The notes under the pieces were generated by a model. That model was given only the letters and a program-made list of their open reading frames with translations. It did not search any database and was not told the origin of the DNA. A stretch of 64,000 nt of DNA from Limosilactobacillus reuteri subsp. reuteri. GTDB lineage: Bacteria > Bacillota > Bacilli > Lactobacillales > Lactobacillaceae. Both the position numbers and the translations under genes were made by a program. Position 1 is the first letter of the stretch. Every line of letters begins with the position of its first letter. Where the stretch lies: positions 893,001-957,000 of the forward strand of contig NC_009513.1 of NCBI RefSeq assembly GCF_000016825.1. The letters run 5' to 3'. Of the stretch, positions 1 through 8,862 are shown piece after piece.

Positions 1-190
1 TCAAGGAGTGAAGAAAATACGCAAAGTTAATAAGCCGTCAAAGAATGAAGACGCTTATTACTATGGTACTGCGGTGGAATTTGGCAAAGGGAGAAATCCT
101 AAAGAGCCATTTATGAAACCAAGTGGCGAAAAGGTAGCCGCTCATCTTGATAAGAAGTTTGAAGATACAATGCGACAAGCATTAGAGTAG
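1..190 (+). CDS. HK97 gp10-like head-tail/tail component, 3' end only
   Basis: The gene enters from the left edge of the window; the reading frame is open from base 2, so the GTG at base 8 is probably internal. The visible ~62 residues contain Y-G-T-A-V-E-F-G-K followed by P-F-M-K-P, which resembles the carboxy end of HK97-gp10 family proteins (typically an E-F-G then P-F-x-x-P-A pattern). These proteins act at the head-tail junction or tail terminus of siphoviruses. Position immediately before a tail terminator-like gene and the tail tube gene fits. A short independent protein starting at base 8 cannot be excluded from this window. Confidence 0.6.
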   Translation, partial: QGVKKIRKVNKPSKNEDAYYYGTAVEFGKGRNPKEPFMKPSGEKVAAHLDKKFEDTMRQALE

Positions 191-198
191 GAGGCAAT

Positions 199-609
199 AT
201 GGGCCCAGAAGCAGACCTAATTGTGCAGGTCAAAAAGGCTCTTCATCAGGTAAGAGCCCCCGTTTATTACGACGGGCAAAAGCACGATGCTGAATATCCA
301 CAAGTGATTATTGATTTAAGCAATATTCAAAATGAGCCTCGCTCCTATAAAGGGATTGAGGAAACTAAACTCACCATTTCTGTGGATGTTTACAGCAAAA
401 TAGAAAGGCTTGACATACTGCTAGATATTAGCAATCAAGTCAGAAACATTATGCAACAAGTACGATGCGCACACTGGCGATCAGAATTTGACGATTACAG
501 CGTGCGTATTTTAGTTGATGAGTCATACCAAGGAGAGTCGCTTAAAAGAGCGGCTTTTTTGTTTGACTTCATTACTTACGGAATAGCAATCAAGAAAGGA
601 AATGATTAA
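199..609 (+). CDS. Phage tail terminator/completion-like protein
   Basis: A 136-residue protein starting at ATG after a GGAGG ribosome site 8 bases after the preceding gene. It has the length (about 130-150 aa), mixed alpha/beta composition and genomic slot (between the gp10-like gene and the tail tube gene) of siphovirus tail terminator or minor head-tail proteins. No catalytic motif is visible. The assignment is mainly by position in the conserved late gene order; membership of a particular Pfam family was not established. Confidence 0.55.
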   Translation: MGPEADLIVQVKKALHQVRAPVYYDGQKHDAEYPQVIIDLSNIQNEPRSYKGIEETKLTISVDVYSKIERLDILLDISNQVRNIMQQVRCAHWRSEFDDYSVRILVDESYQGESLKRAAFLFDFITYGIAIKKGND

Positions 610-611
610 AA

Positions 612-1259
612 ATGGCAGGATTTACAGCGAGTGACGCTAATATCGATCCAAATTCTATGAGCTTGGCGGACAAAATTGTCTACGGATGTATGTTCGAGTG
701 GGATAAGCCAGAAGATAAGATTCACCTTCTAGGACTTCAGGCAGCTACTTCAACTACTGATAACTTGGCATCACAAGCAGTTAACTTAAAAGGCGGTTCA
801 ATGCATGCTCCAGGTGCTACAACTGAAACCTTTGTTGTTGATAGCTACTGGCGCAAGATTGATAACTACATTCAACGCAGTTTACGGCGCTGTGTTCATG
901 AAAAAGTACGTTTAGGGATTTTTCGTTTCGACTTTAATCGAATGAGGAAAGACCCTAAAGATCCAACTAAATTTATTGTTCCCGGTTTGTTTGGAAAGGC
1001 ATATCCAAACGGGGTGCCACAAACAGAAGCGGTTAATAACTTGCTTCACTCAAACATCACTTACAACATCGATGGTGAAACACAAGAAGGTGTGACTGGT
1101 CAAGATGAAATGGAACCAGCACTTTATCAGATTGGATTAAAACTCTACACATACGCTCATAATACCGATATGGGTGGCACTATGGACCCTATCGCTGATC
1201 CAATGGACGTTTATTCACAAAACAACGGTGGTTCAACAACACCAGCACAACCTAAGTAA
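612..1259 (+). CDS. Phage major tail (tube) protein
   Basis: A 215-residue protein two bases after the previous stop. It is followed by a tail-assembly chaperone and the tape measure gene, which is the invariant siphovirus order for the tail tube subunit that polymerises around the tape measure. The central part is rich in beta-prone segments and the last ~15 residues are a Gly/Ser/Thr/Pro-rich tail, as often seen in tube proteins. Function is inferred from length, composition and position; no unique motif is visible. Confidence 0.7.
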   Translation: MAGFTASDANIDPNSMSLADKIVYGCMFEWDKPEDKIHLLGLQAATSTTDNLASQAVNLKGGSMHAPGATTETFVVDSYWRKIDNYIQRSLRRCVHEKVRLGIFRFDFNRMRKDPKDPTKFIVPGLFGKAYPNGVPQTEAVNNLLHSNITYNIDGETQEGVTGQDEMEPALYQIGLKLYTYAHNTDMGGTMDPIADPMDVYSQNNGGSTTPAQPK

Positions 1260-1278
1260 TTTCAGGAGGAATTAAATC

Positions 1279-1824
1279 ATGCAAGCATTAACAGTTCAAG
1301 TAAACCCACAAGCACAACCCGCAGTATTCACTCCAAAGCTAAACTATGGCTTTTATTTACAAACACGAGACGATAAATCATTAGCAAAGAACGGCCAAGA
1401 CGGTTTTTCAGCATTAGTGAACGGTTTGCTTGATGAGAACGTCGATATGATTATCGCTGCTTATCATCATTCTTTTGCATGGTACAATCGTTCTCAACCA
1501 TCAGCAACAGCCGTTGAAGAAGCACTTGAAACGGCGATGTTTAACGATGAGAAGGCTACCGATGAAGCTTTTGACGATATTCTTAAGTCATTGCAAGCTA
1601 ATGATTTTTTAGCCCGGAAGTTAAACGAGTTTATCAAGAACAACGACAAGCTAACAGCTACAATGAAGAAACATATCGAATCCATGACGGACGAAGACAA
1701 GAAAGATCAAATGGAGATTGGTATGACCCAAATCGACGATTCAACAACGAAGCTTCAACAGTTGATGACCCCACAAGAATCATCGCCGAAGCAAGACGAA
1801 TCGGACTCACACCTGTTGAACTAA
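1279..1824 (+). CDS. Tail assembly chaperone (gpG-like), frame 0 product
   Basis: A 181-residue acidic, helical protein with a good AGGAGG ribosome site. It sits between the tube and tape measure genes, the slot of lambda gpG-type chaperones that coat the tape measure during assembly. The stop at 1822-1824 lies inside a longer open -1 frame (see 1764-2096), as expected for a gpG/gpGT pair made by programmed frameshifting. The last ~30 residues, rich in Gln, Ser and Asp, overlap that alternate frame. Assignment rests on context and the overlapping-frame architecture. Confidence 0.7.
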   Translation: MQALTVQVNPQAQPAVFTPKLNYGFYLQTRDDKSLAKNGQDGFSALVNGLLDENVDMIIAAYHHSFAWYNRSQPSATAVEEALETAMFNDEKATDEAFDDILKSLQANDFLARKLNEFIKNNDKLTATMKKHIESMTDEDKKDQMEIGMTQIDDSTTKLQQLMTPQESSPKQDESDSHLLN

Positions 1825-2096
1825 AAGAATTAACACCGAAGGAGTTTAAAGCAGTCCAGCGAGGCTACCAACTCCATTTAGTTGATCAAAGAGACTTAAC
1901 TTTATTCGCTAAAACGGTGCCACAACAGACTGTTCCGTTTGAGCCTCAACAATCAATAGCCGACTTGATTAAGCAGTTGCAAGAGCGTAATCAAGCTATC
2001 GGTAAGGATATTGCTGAGGGACGAGATGAACAGCCACAGGTTCCGAAGAAAACTATCGCAAGTCAATTGCTAATGGAAATGCTGGGAGGAGGGTAG
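1764..2096 (+). CDS. Tail assembly chaperone extension (gpT-like), read by -1 frameshift
   Basis: The -1 frame relative to the upstream chaperone is open from before 1690 to the TAG at 2094-2096 and encodes a plausible protein: D-D-P-T-R-I-I-A-E-A-R-R-I-G-L-T-P then E-L-T-P-K-E-F, ending M-E-M-L-G-G-G. It has no ATG or convincing ribosome site of its own, so it is most simply the T extension of a gpGT fusion. The indicated start is only where convincing coding begins. I could not identify a canonical X-XXY-YYZ slippery heptamer in the correct phase, so the shift site remains unknown. Its end overlaps the ribosome site of the tape measure gene. Confidence 0.65.
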   Translation, partial: DDPTRIIAEARRIGLTPVELKELTPKEFKAVQRGYQLHLVDQRDLTLFAKTVPQQTVPFEPQQSIADLIKQLQERNQAIGKDIAEGRDEQPQVPKKTIASQLLMEMLGGG

Positions 2097-2099
2097 TTC

Positions 2100-5000
2100 A
2101 TGAGTAGTCCAGTTGTTGCAAAAGAGTTTCTTTGGAAATTCCGTGATGAAATTACACAAGGCGTCGCTAAAGCCCGTCAAGCTATGCAAGAAGCAGTTTC
2201 CGTAGCTAAAGAAGCAGGTATGAAAGTATCTGATACTGGCGAAGATTGGAAAAAGATGGGTAACGATGCTGAAAACTCTGCTCGTAAAGCCTCCCAAGCA
2301 GTTAAAGAATCAGCAAATGCTTCTCGTGAAAGTATTGAGAAAGTTAGGGTGCTAACAGAAAAGCTTAATGACACAGTTGCCCGGATTCCGACTTCAAAAT
2401 CTTTCAACTTAAAAGCAAAATTTGATGATAATAAGCTAAAAACTTTCTCTAGGAAAATTCACGATATTCCTAAACAGAAATCCTTATGGTTGAGGATAAA
2501 AGACGGCTTTTCTAATTATCTGAAAAACGCTCAACAAGATGCTGACAATACGAAAAAGTCATTCTCTAATCTAAGAGAAGTAATGACTGGTACTTTCTTA
2601 GGAAATGCTGTTCTTAACGGTATTCATGGAATTAGTAATGGATTAAAAGGTCTCATTGCTACTGGGTATCAATATACCCGACAACAGCAAACAATGATCG
2701 CTAGTTGGAATACGTTAACTGGGTCTGCTTCTAAAGGTCAAGAAATGGTCGACATGACCAACAAACTTGCTATTTCAGCTCAGAACTCAACTGAAATGGT
2801 TAATGACTTAAATCAAAAGTTTTACGCTGTCACGAATAGTGCTGGTAAGACTAAAGACTTATCGCAAGCTGTCTTAACCTTGCAAGATGCGTTTAATCAA
2901 AGCGATGCTTCTATTGAGAATTTCTCAACTCAATGGGCACAAATGGTCGGTAACGGTAAAGCAAGTGCGCAAGATATGTTATCAATTCAGAACGTATTTC
3001 CAAAGTTCCGGCAAGAATTGTTAGCTTATGAACGTGATGCAACCCATAACAAAAACCTAACCATGCAGCAGATGAACGACATGATGAGTCAAGGAAAAAT
3101 TAGTTCTAAGGCTATGAATGATGTTCTGATTGGCATGGGTCATAAGTACCAAGATGCTACAAAGAACTTCACCAACACTCTTGATGGTATGGGGCGGATT
3201 ATCAAGACAACGGCGCCACGATTACTCGGCGCAATGGTCGAACCGTTTACCAAGGCGCAAAATCCAATTTATAAAGCTGTTTCTAACTGGGTATCTGATC
3301 CTAGAACACTAAAAGAGTTTCAGAACGCTGGGAAGAATATTGCTAACACTTTTAATAGCACATTGAATGGCCTGTCAACGGCATTTCATGGGCTAGGTCA
3401 AGTTATGGGACCCGTTATGAAGTCATTCGGAAGCGGTGCTTGGGTCGGATTCTCTACGACACTTAAAGTCATTGCTGAAGGGCTTGTAACGATTACCTCG
3501 TTTGCTGGCAAAGTAGCTTCATCAATCACTGGTATATCAAAGCGACTCGGCTTCTTGAAAATTCAGCAGGCAGCTGCAAAAGCGCTTGGAGTTGCATTTG
3601 GTGGGCTTGTAGCAGTCATAGCGACGTATAAGACGGTGTCACTTGCTTCTACTGCTGTAACAAAGACTTTTGCAGCTGCTCAAGCTGCACTTAATGTTGT
3701 CATGGATGCAAATCCAATTGGGCTTGTTGTCCTTGCTATTACGGCATTGGTAGGCGCCTTTGTTCTTGCTTACAAACACATTAAGCCATTTAGAGACATG
3801 GTTAATAAAACAGGAGAAGCAATTAAGAAACTTTTTACTGGTAAATATGATTGGGAACAATCTTTCGGTAAAGGATTATCTAAACTTGGAAAGAGTTTTC
3901 AAAACTTTGCTAAGAAAATACCACAATTTTTCAAGGGTGTCGGCAAAGCAATAATAAAAACAATTGTTATTGGTTTGGCGTTACCAGTTGGAATTGGTAT
4001 AACTCTAATGAAACCATTGATAAAGCCGTTACAAAACAGTACCAAATCTTTAATTAAGACTGTACAAAAGCAATGGCAAAGTTTATCAAAGTGGCTTGGC
4101 AAATTGTTTGATCCTGTTGCTAAGTTATGGAATCGTGTTTGGAACGGTTGGGCACGCATTTTCAGCACTGTTTGGAAGTCGTTGAAAAAGACTGCTTCCA
4201 GCGGAATGAAGGCGATCGAAAGATTGATAAGTCCCGCTGTTAAGGCTATTGAAAAGGTGTGGGTTACTAGTTGGGATGCAATTGCTAGTTTCTTTTCTGG
4301 CATTTGGCACACTATTACCTCACTAGGTGGAAATGGTATGCGCATGCTACATAGCGCCATTGCAGGCCCGCTAAATACAATTAGTAGCATTTGGCATTCT
4401 GTTTGGAATAGCGTTTCAAGTTTCTTTAGGGGAATTTGGAATGGTATTAAACAAGCTGCTCAAGACGGCATGAATGGCGTTATTAACGTTATTAACGCTG
4501 GTATCGGTGGAATTAATAAGGTTTGGAGTTTCTTCACTGGTCACGGTACTGGTGTTAAAGAACTAGGCCATGTTCACTTTGCACAAGGTGGTACTGTTCA
4601 CCGGCACTTGTCCGTTATCAATGATGGCGATGGCCCTGACTGGAAAGAATTAGTCCAAACACCTGATGGCAACTTGTTTATGTCACAAGAGCGTAATTGG
4701 ACCGGCTTCTTGCCTGAGGGTACCCGAGTATATAGTGGTGCTGAAACACGGCAGATCATGAACACTGTAGGTGTTTCTCATTATGCTGCTGGGGGTATCG
4801 TAGGCGCTCAGCATTTTGCTGATGGCGGAATTATTGGCGAAGGTATCGACTGGGCTAAAGGTTCACTTGAAAACATCGGCAGTTGGCTTGGCGACAAGTT
4901 CAGTGCTCTTGAAGATTTCTTGGCTGACCCGTTAAAGGCTACTAAGGGATTGCTAGAAAAGGCAACCAGTGGCCTATATAAAGGCTTAGGCAACTTTGCT

Positions 5001-5750
5001 GACGTTGCTCATGGTGCAATGGATAAGCTTACCCAGCCAATTGCTGATTGGTTTAAGAAAGGTTTAGAAAAGCTTGAAGCTCAATTTGAGTCCGGTGGTG
5101 CTAGTCCTGACTTAATCCGTGCCGCTGCTGCTAAGATGCACGTTGCTATTTCTGGGGCTGATATTAGCCACATCATGAATGTTATTAAACATGAATCTGG
5201 TGGCAATGCTCGTGCTATTAACAATTGGGATAGCAATGCCAAAGCAGGCCATCCTTCTAAGGGTATTCTGCAATTTATTGATGGTACTTTTAGGAAATAT
5301 GCCGTTGCAGGCCATACAAACATTTACAGCCCGTTTGATCAATTATTGGCGATGTTTAACGATACGACTTGGCGATCCGATTTAACGCTTGGTGGTTGGG
5401 GTCCAACAGGTGGTCGCCGGTTTGCAACTGGTGGCGAAGTGTTCGGATTAACTAATGCAATCATTGGCGATAATCCTGAACACCACGAATTTGTCTTAAA
5501 TCCTTATGCGGTATCTGCTGAACCACTGCTTGACAGAGCTTTTGAAGCTACTGCGCAGGCTCAACCGGCTAACTCATCAACTGGCAACGGTAATTCTAAG
5601 CTGGATCAGATGATTGATCTTCTTGGAAAGGTATTAGTTGCTATTGAAAACCAAGAGACTGATATTTACCTCGATGGTGAGAAGATCACTGATAATTCTA
5701 ATAAGCGTAATGCTAAAAATTGGTCTTTGAGGAAAGGAATATTATCATGA
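2100..5750 (+). CDS. Phage tail tape measure protein with transglycosylase-like domain
   Basis: A 1216-residue protein, the longest gene of the tail module, beginning after a GGAGGAGGG site. The N-terminal third is helical and coiled-coil-like; hydrophobic membrane-type segments lie around residues 495-570 and 625-650; a Trp-rich repeat region (W-x-x-V-W patterns) covers about 680-820. Around residues 1000-1110 there is a lytic transglycosylase-like segment with H-E-S-G-G-N, then N-W-D-S-N-A and G-I-L-Q-F-I. Tape measure proteins set tail length and often carry muralytic domains used at DNA injection. The stop overlaps the next start (ATGA). Confidence 0.9.
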   Translation: MSSPVVAKEFLWKFRDEITQGVAKARQAMQEAVSVAKEAGMKVSDTGEDWKKMGNDAENSARKASQAVKESANASRESIEKVRVLTEKLNDTVARIPTSKSFNLKAKFDDNKLKTFSRKIHDIPKQKSLWLRIKDGFSNYLKNAQQDADNTKKSFSNLREVMTGTFLGNAVLNGIHGISNGLKGLIATGYQYTRQQQTMIASWNTLTGSASKGQEMVDMTNKLAISAQNSTEMVNDLNQKFYAVTNSAGKTKDLSQAVLTLQDAFNQSDASIENFSTQWAQMVGNGKASAQDMLSIQNVFPKFRQELLAYERDATHNKNLTMQQMNDMMSQGKISSKAMNDVLIGMGHKYQDATKNFTNTLDGMGRIIKTTAPRLLGAMVEPFTKAQNPIYKAVSNWVSDPRTLKEFQNAGKNIANTFNSTLNGLSTAFHGLGQVMGPVMKSFGSGAWVGFSTTLKVIAEGLVTITSFAGKVASSITGISKRLGFLKIQQAAAKALGVAFGGLVAVIATYKTVSLASTAVTKTFAAAQAALNVVMDANPIGLVVLAITALVGAFVLAYKHIKPFRDMVNKTGEAIKKLFTGKYDWEQSFGKGLSKLGKSFQNFAKKIPQFFKGVGKAIIKTIVIGLALPVGIGITLMKPLIKPLQNSTKSLIKTVQKQWQSLSKWLGKLFDPVAKLWNRVWNGWARIFSTVWKSLKKTASSGMKAIERLISPAVKAIEKVWVTSWDAIASFFSGIWHTITSLGGNGMRMLHSAIAGPLNTISSIWHSVWNSVSSFFRGIWNGIKQAAQDGMNGVINVINAGIGGINKVWSFFTGHGTGVKELGHVHFAQGGTVHRHLSVINDGDGPDWKELVQTPDGNLFMSQERNWTGFLPEGTRVYSGAETRQIMNTVGVSHYAAGGIVGAQHFADGGIIGEGIDWAKGSLENIGSWLGDKFSALEDFLADPLKATKGLLEKATSGLYKGLGNFADVAHGAMDKLTQPIADWFKKGLEKLEAQFESGGASPDLIRAAAAKMHVAISGADISHIMNVIKHESGGNARAINNWDSNAKAGHPSKGILQFIDGTFRKYAVAGHTNIYSPFDQLLAMFNDTTWRSDLTLGGWGPTGGRRFATGGEVFGLTNAIIGDNPEHHEFVLNPYAVSAEPLLDRAFEATAQAQPANSSTGNGNSKLDQMIDLLGKVLVAIENQETDIYLDGEKITDNSNKRNAKNWSLRKGILS

Positions 5751-6634
5751 TACAAGTTTTTACACAAAGTAAAATCAAACCACATCGCTATGGTTATGGA
5801 GACATGGATAATCCAGCATTCGATCCAATTGAATTTTCAATCTCAAGAGATGGTATTAATTGGGTGAGTGAATTTGATAATCTAGAATTAAAGGGTGTCT
5901 ATTGTTATAAAGCCCCCGATGTTCAGCCAGCTAATCCTGTTGATAATCTACAGAAGGTAGCATTAATGGATGGATCTAGACTGTTATCTACTAGCTATGG
6001 TACTCGTGAGTTAAAAATGGAAATGATCTTTATAGGAATGGACGAAGGCGATGCAATGCTTGCTTATGATGCACTGCAACGCTTTTTAATTTCTCGTGAT
6101 CCTTACTGGATCTGTTTTGCCAATTGGCCTCAACGTATGTATTATGTGCGGGCTAAGTTAGCAGCACCAACTTTTACAAGTGAAAAAGCATGGACCTGTG
6201 AAGTAACATTTACCGACATTATTGGGTTAAGTCGAAGCGTTGGAACTACACAAGAGCCTGTGCTAGGATTTGGCAATAATCTTGAGGTTCAACCTAGATA
6301 TTCGTTTAACAGTAATTCATTTACTTTGGTTAATACGAGTGATGTGTTGATTGATCCTGAACGTCGCGGACATCCATTCAAGATGACATTGCAAGGCTCG
6401 TCTTCAGGAAAAATGAAAGTTACTAACACAACTACCAGTACCAGCATTTATAAGGAAAGCGGCTTTAACGGATCTTTTGTGTTAGATGGCGTTGAACCAT
6501 CTTGTAACGGCAAGAATTGTTCGCTAGATACTGATTGCGGAATTATTACGTTACAGATTGGCGAAAATCATTTCAAAGTCGAAAACTTCAACGGGACAAT
6601 TTCATTTGATTATCCGGACTGGTGGTTATCATGA
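5747..6634 (+). CDS. Phage distal tail protein (Dit-like)
   Basis: A 295-residue protein starting at the ATG that overlaps the tape measure stop; the site GAGGAAAGGA lies upstream. Its place directly after the tape measure gene and before the Tal-type gene is that of Dit, the hub joining the tail tube to the baseplate. The N-terminal part has features of the Dit/SipA family (D-G-x-x-W, then a belt domain), and the C-terminal half is beta-rich. The upstream in-frame start at 5720 is not favoured because it lies within the tape measure gene and lacks a ribosome site. Confidence 0.8.
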   Translation: MIQVFTQSKIKPHRYGYGDMDNPAFDPIEFSISRDGINWVSEFDNLELKGVYCYKAPDVQPANPVDNLQKVALMDGSRLLSTSYGTRELKMEMIFIGMDEGDAMLAYDALQRFLISRDPYWICFANWPQRMYYVRAKLAAPTFTSEKAWTCEVTFTDIIGLSRSVGTTQEPVLGFGNNLEVQPRYSFNSNSFTLVNTSDVLIDPERRGHPFKMTLQGSSSGKMKVTNTTTSTSIYKESGFNGSFVLDGVEPSCNGKNCSLDTDCGIITLQIGENHFKVENFNGTISFDYPDWWLS

Positions 6635-8862
6635 GTGAGTTTGTATGGCTAACTAACGGAATTAGTAATAAGCTGGCAACGGAAGCACGTAAAGCCGATT
6701 GGCAGGATATGCACACATCATTTAAGGCTAATTTTCAGTTGAGTTCAGCTTATGAAATCTCATTTACACTAACTTATACCGAGCAATATAAAGATGCTTT
6801 TAATCTAGTCAAAGAAAAACGCTATGTAAATTATCGTGGTCATGATTACCTAATCCAGCAAGTGGAAGCCAAACATGATGAAAATGGATTGGCTACCCTG
6901 CAAGTAACGGCTACTCATCGGCTAATTGATGCTATGAAAGATATAGTCCTTTATTCAACAATTCCGACAGAAGGAAATCCTGAGGTTAGCGGTGGCGGTA
7001 GTAGTGATTCTGGAGATGGTGATAGTGGTGATCCACAACCGGGTATTGTCACTAAACAAACCGCCGTTCAACAGACCTATCCACTAAACGAACGATTGGA
7101 TCATTTCTTTAATCCAAACGAATGGGGAATCACTTACAAGCTACATGGTAATTTCCCACAAGCAGCAGTTGACTGTACTGGTTCGTTATATGAATGGTTG
7201 AACAGTAACTTAAAATTATTTGGTGCTTATTGGAAACCAGATAGTGACATGGTTGTTGGCATTTATGATCTGGAAAGTTTAAAAAAGCCTACTAATAAAG
7301 TGTTTCGTTACCTTCATGATATGTCTAACGTAGACATTCAAAGCGATGCTACGAATTTAATTAATGATGTTTGGGTTTACGGCGGAAAAATGGAAAAAGA
7401 CATTACTTCTGTTCTTGGACCAGGCGGTCAAACCAACGGAGCTACCGAACCACAAAATGGTGACTGGACGCCGGTTATACAGAATGCTGCTTCATTAATT
7501 GGAGAAAAATTATCAGATGCTGATATTGCTAACATTAAAAATCGAATACGAATTGAATCAAATGGTAATGAAACAATTCAAAATAATTGGGATAGCAATG
7601 CACAGGCAGGCCATCCGTCAATTGGATTAGTACAGTTCATTCAATCGACATTTGATTATTATTGCCGTCCACCTTATACCGATATTCGCAAAGGATTAGA
7701 TCAGTTAATCGCGATGATGAACATTCCAAACTGGCGACAACAAATTGCCGGTTCTGGCGGTTGGTCTCCACATGGTGCTCCAATTAGTAAAGCTACCATT
7801 GACATTAAATCAGTCGTTGATAACAGCTGGGGATGGCCTTTCCCGTGTGGAGAGGGTCATTTCCTTGGCGGTCAGTTATTTGGAGTTAATCCGGGCGGTG
7901 AGTTTCGTCGTAATGGATTCCATGATGGCTTAGACTTTGGCTCGATTGATCACCCGGGAAATGAAGTCCATGCTATCCATAGCGGAGAAGTAAAGACGAT
8001 CAGTTGGGGTGACGGAGGAATTGGATTCTATGTAGTTATTCAAGATTCTTCCGGACTCAATGTTGAATATCAAGAGGCTTTTTCCAATCAAAGTAATATT
8101 ACTGTAAGAGTAGGTCAGCAAGTTAAAACAGGCGATGTAATCGGCTATCGAACCACTAATCATCTGCATGTTGGTATTACCAAACATAACTTTCCGGAAG
8201 CTTTTAGTCACGCTTTCAGCAATGACGGGACGTGGATTGATCCGCTTAGTACAATTAAAACTGGTATTGCTAATGGAGGCTCTACGCCTGTAAGTAGTAG
8301 TGATGGGGAGTCAACTACTTCAACTACTAGTGAAACCTATTACTCACTTGTATATCATTTTGAAAATCAAGAAAGTATCGACAAATACGGAAGACGAAAG
8401 GGTGCACCTATTACAGTTGATAGCATTTATGATCTGGATGCATTGAAGAAGTATGCTGAAAATACTGTTCAATACAATCCCGATACAACACTTACTATCA
8501 GCGACTTTACAGGTGAAGCAGAACTTGGCGAGGTTATTAGATTAATTGTTCCAGAGCGTAATCTAAATACTGATGTCACGCTTGTTGGCGTATCCGGTAA
8601 TAGCGATTATTTTGATCCAAATGGAGTTAAGGAATTGGCCTTTAATAATACTGGCTTAGCGATGAAAGATGTTAATGCAGCCATTATGAAAGACCTTCAT
8701 GACATTAATACAGGTACACCTCAATTAAACTACTATGGAGCAACTGGTGGACGTGAAGAAGATCACTGGGCCAATATTAAATTTAATGACAAGCAGATGG
8801 ACTACTTAAAATCAGTAACTAAAGCAGGAGGTGAGATTAAGAAAGATGGCAACAAACACTGA
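6631..8862 (+). CDS. Tal-like tail-associated endopeptidase with SLT and M23 domains
   Basis: A 743-residue protein overlapping the Dit stop by four bases. The first ~110 residues resemble the prophage endopeptidase tail hub. Around residues 280-385 lies a transglycosylase-like segment (R-I-E-S-N-G-N, N-W-D-S-N-A, G-L-V-Q-F-I). Around 400-545 lies an M23 peptidase domain with the zinc motifs H-D-G-L-D-F-G and H-L-H-V-G. Ser/Thr/Gly-rich linkers separate the domains. It should cut peptidoglycan during infection while anchoring the receptor-binding proteins. The SLT-like part is clearly related to that of the tape measure protein. Confidence 0.88.
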   Translation: MSEFVWLTNGISNKLATEARKADWQDMHTSFKANFQLSSAYEISFTLTYTEQYKDAFNLVKEKRYVNYRGHDYLIQQVEAKHDENGLATLQVTATHRLIDAMKDIVLYSTIPTEGNPEVSGGGSSDSGDGDSGDPQPGIVTKQTAVQQTYPLNERLDHFFNPNEWGITYKLHGNFPQAAVDCTGSLYEWLNSNLKLFGAYWKPDSDMVVGIYDLESLKKPTNKVFRYLHDMSNVDIQSDATNLINDVWVYGGKMEKDITSVLGPGGQTNGATEPQNGDWTPVIQNAASLIGEKLSDADIANIKNRIRIESNGNETIQNNWDSNAQAGHPSIGLVQFIQSTFDYYCRPPYTDIRKGLDQLIAMMNIPNWRQQIAGSGGWSPHGAPISKATIDIKSVVDNSWGWPFPCGEGHFLGGQLFGVNPGGEFRRNGFHDGLDFGSIDHPGNEVHAIHSGEVKTISWGDGGIGFYVVIQDSSGLNVEYQEAFSNQSNITVRVGQQVKTGDVIGYRTTNHLHVGITKHNFPEAFSHAFSNDGTWIDPLSTIKTGIANGGSTPVSSSDGESTTSTTSETYYSLVYHFENQESIDKYGRRKGAPITVDSIYDLDALKKYAENTVQYNPDTTLTISDFTGEAELGEVIRLIVPERNLNTDVTLVGVSGNSDYFDPNGVKELAFNNTGLAMKDVNAAIMKDLHDINTGTPQLNYYGATGGREEDHWANIKFNDKQMDYLKSVTKAGGEIKKDGNKH

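Noticed and set aside
3899..4390. 163-codon minus-strand frame inside the tape measure gene
   Set aside because: Fully inside a well-supported gene, no ribosome site, no family resemblance.
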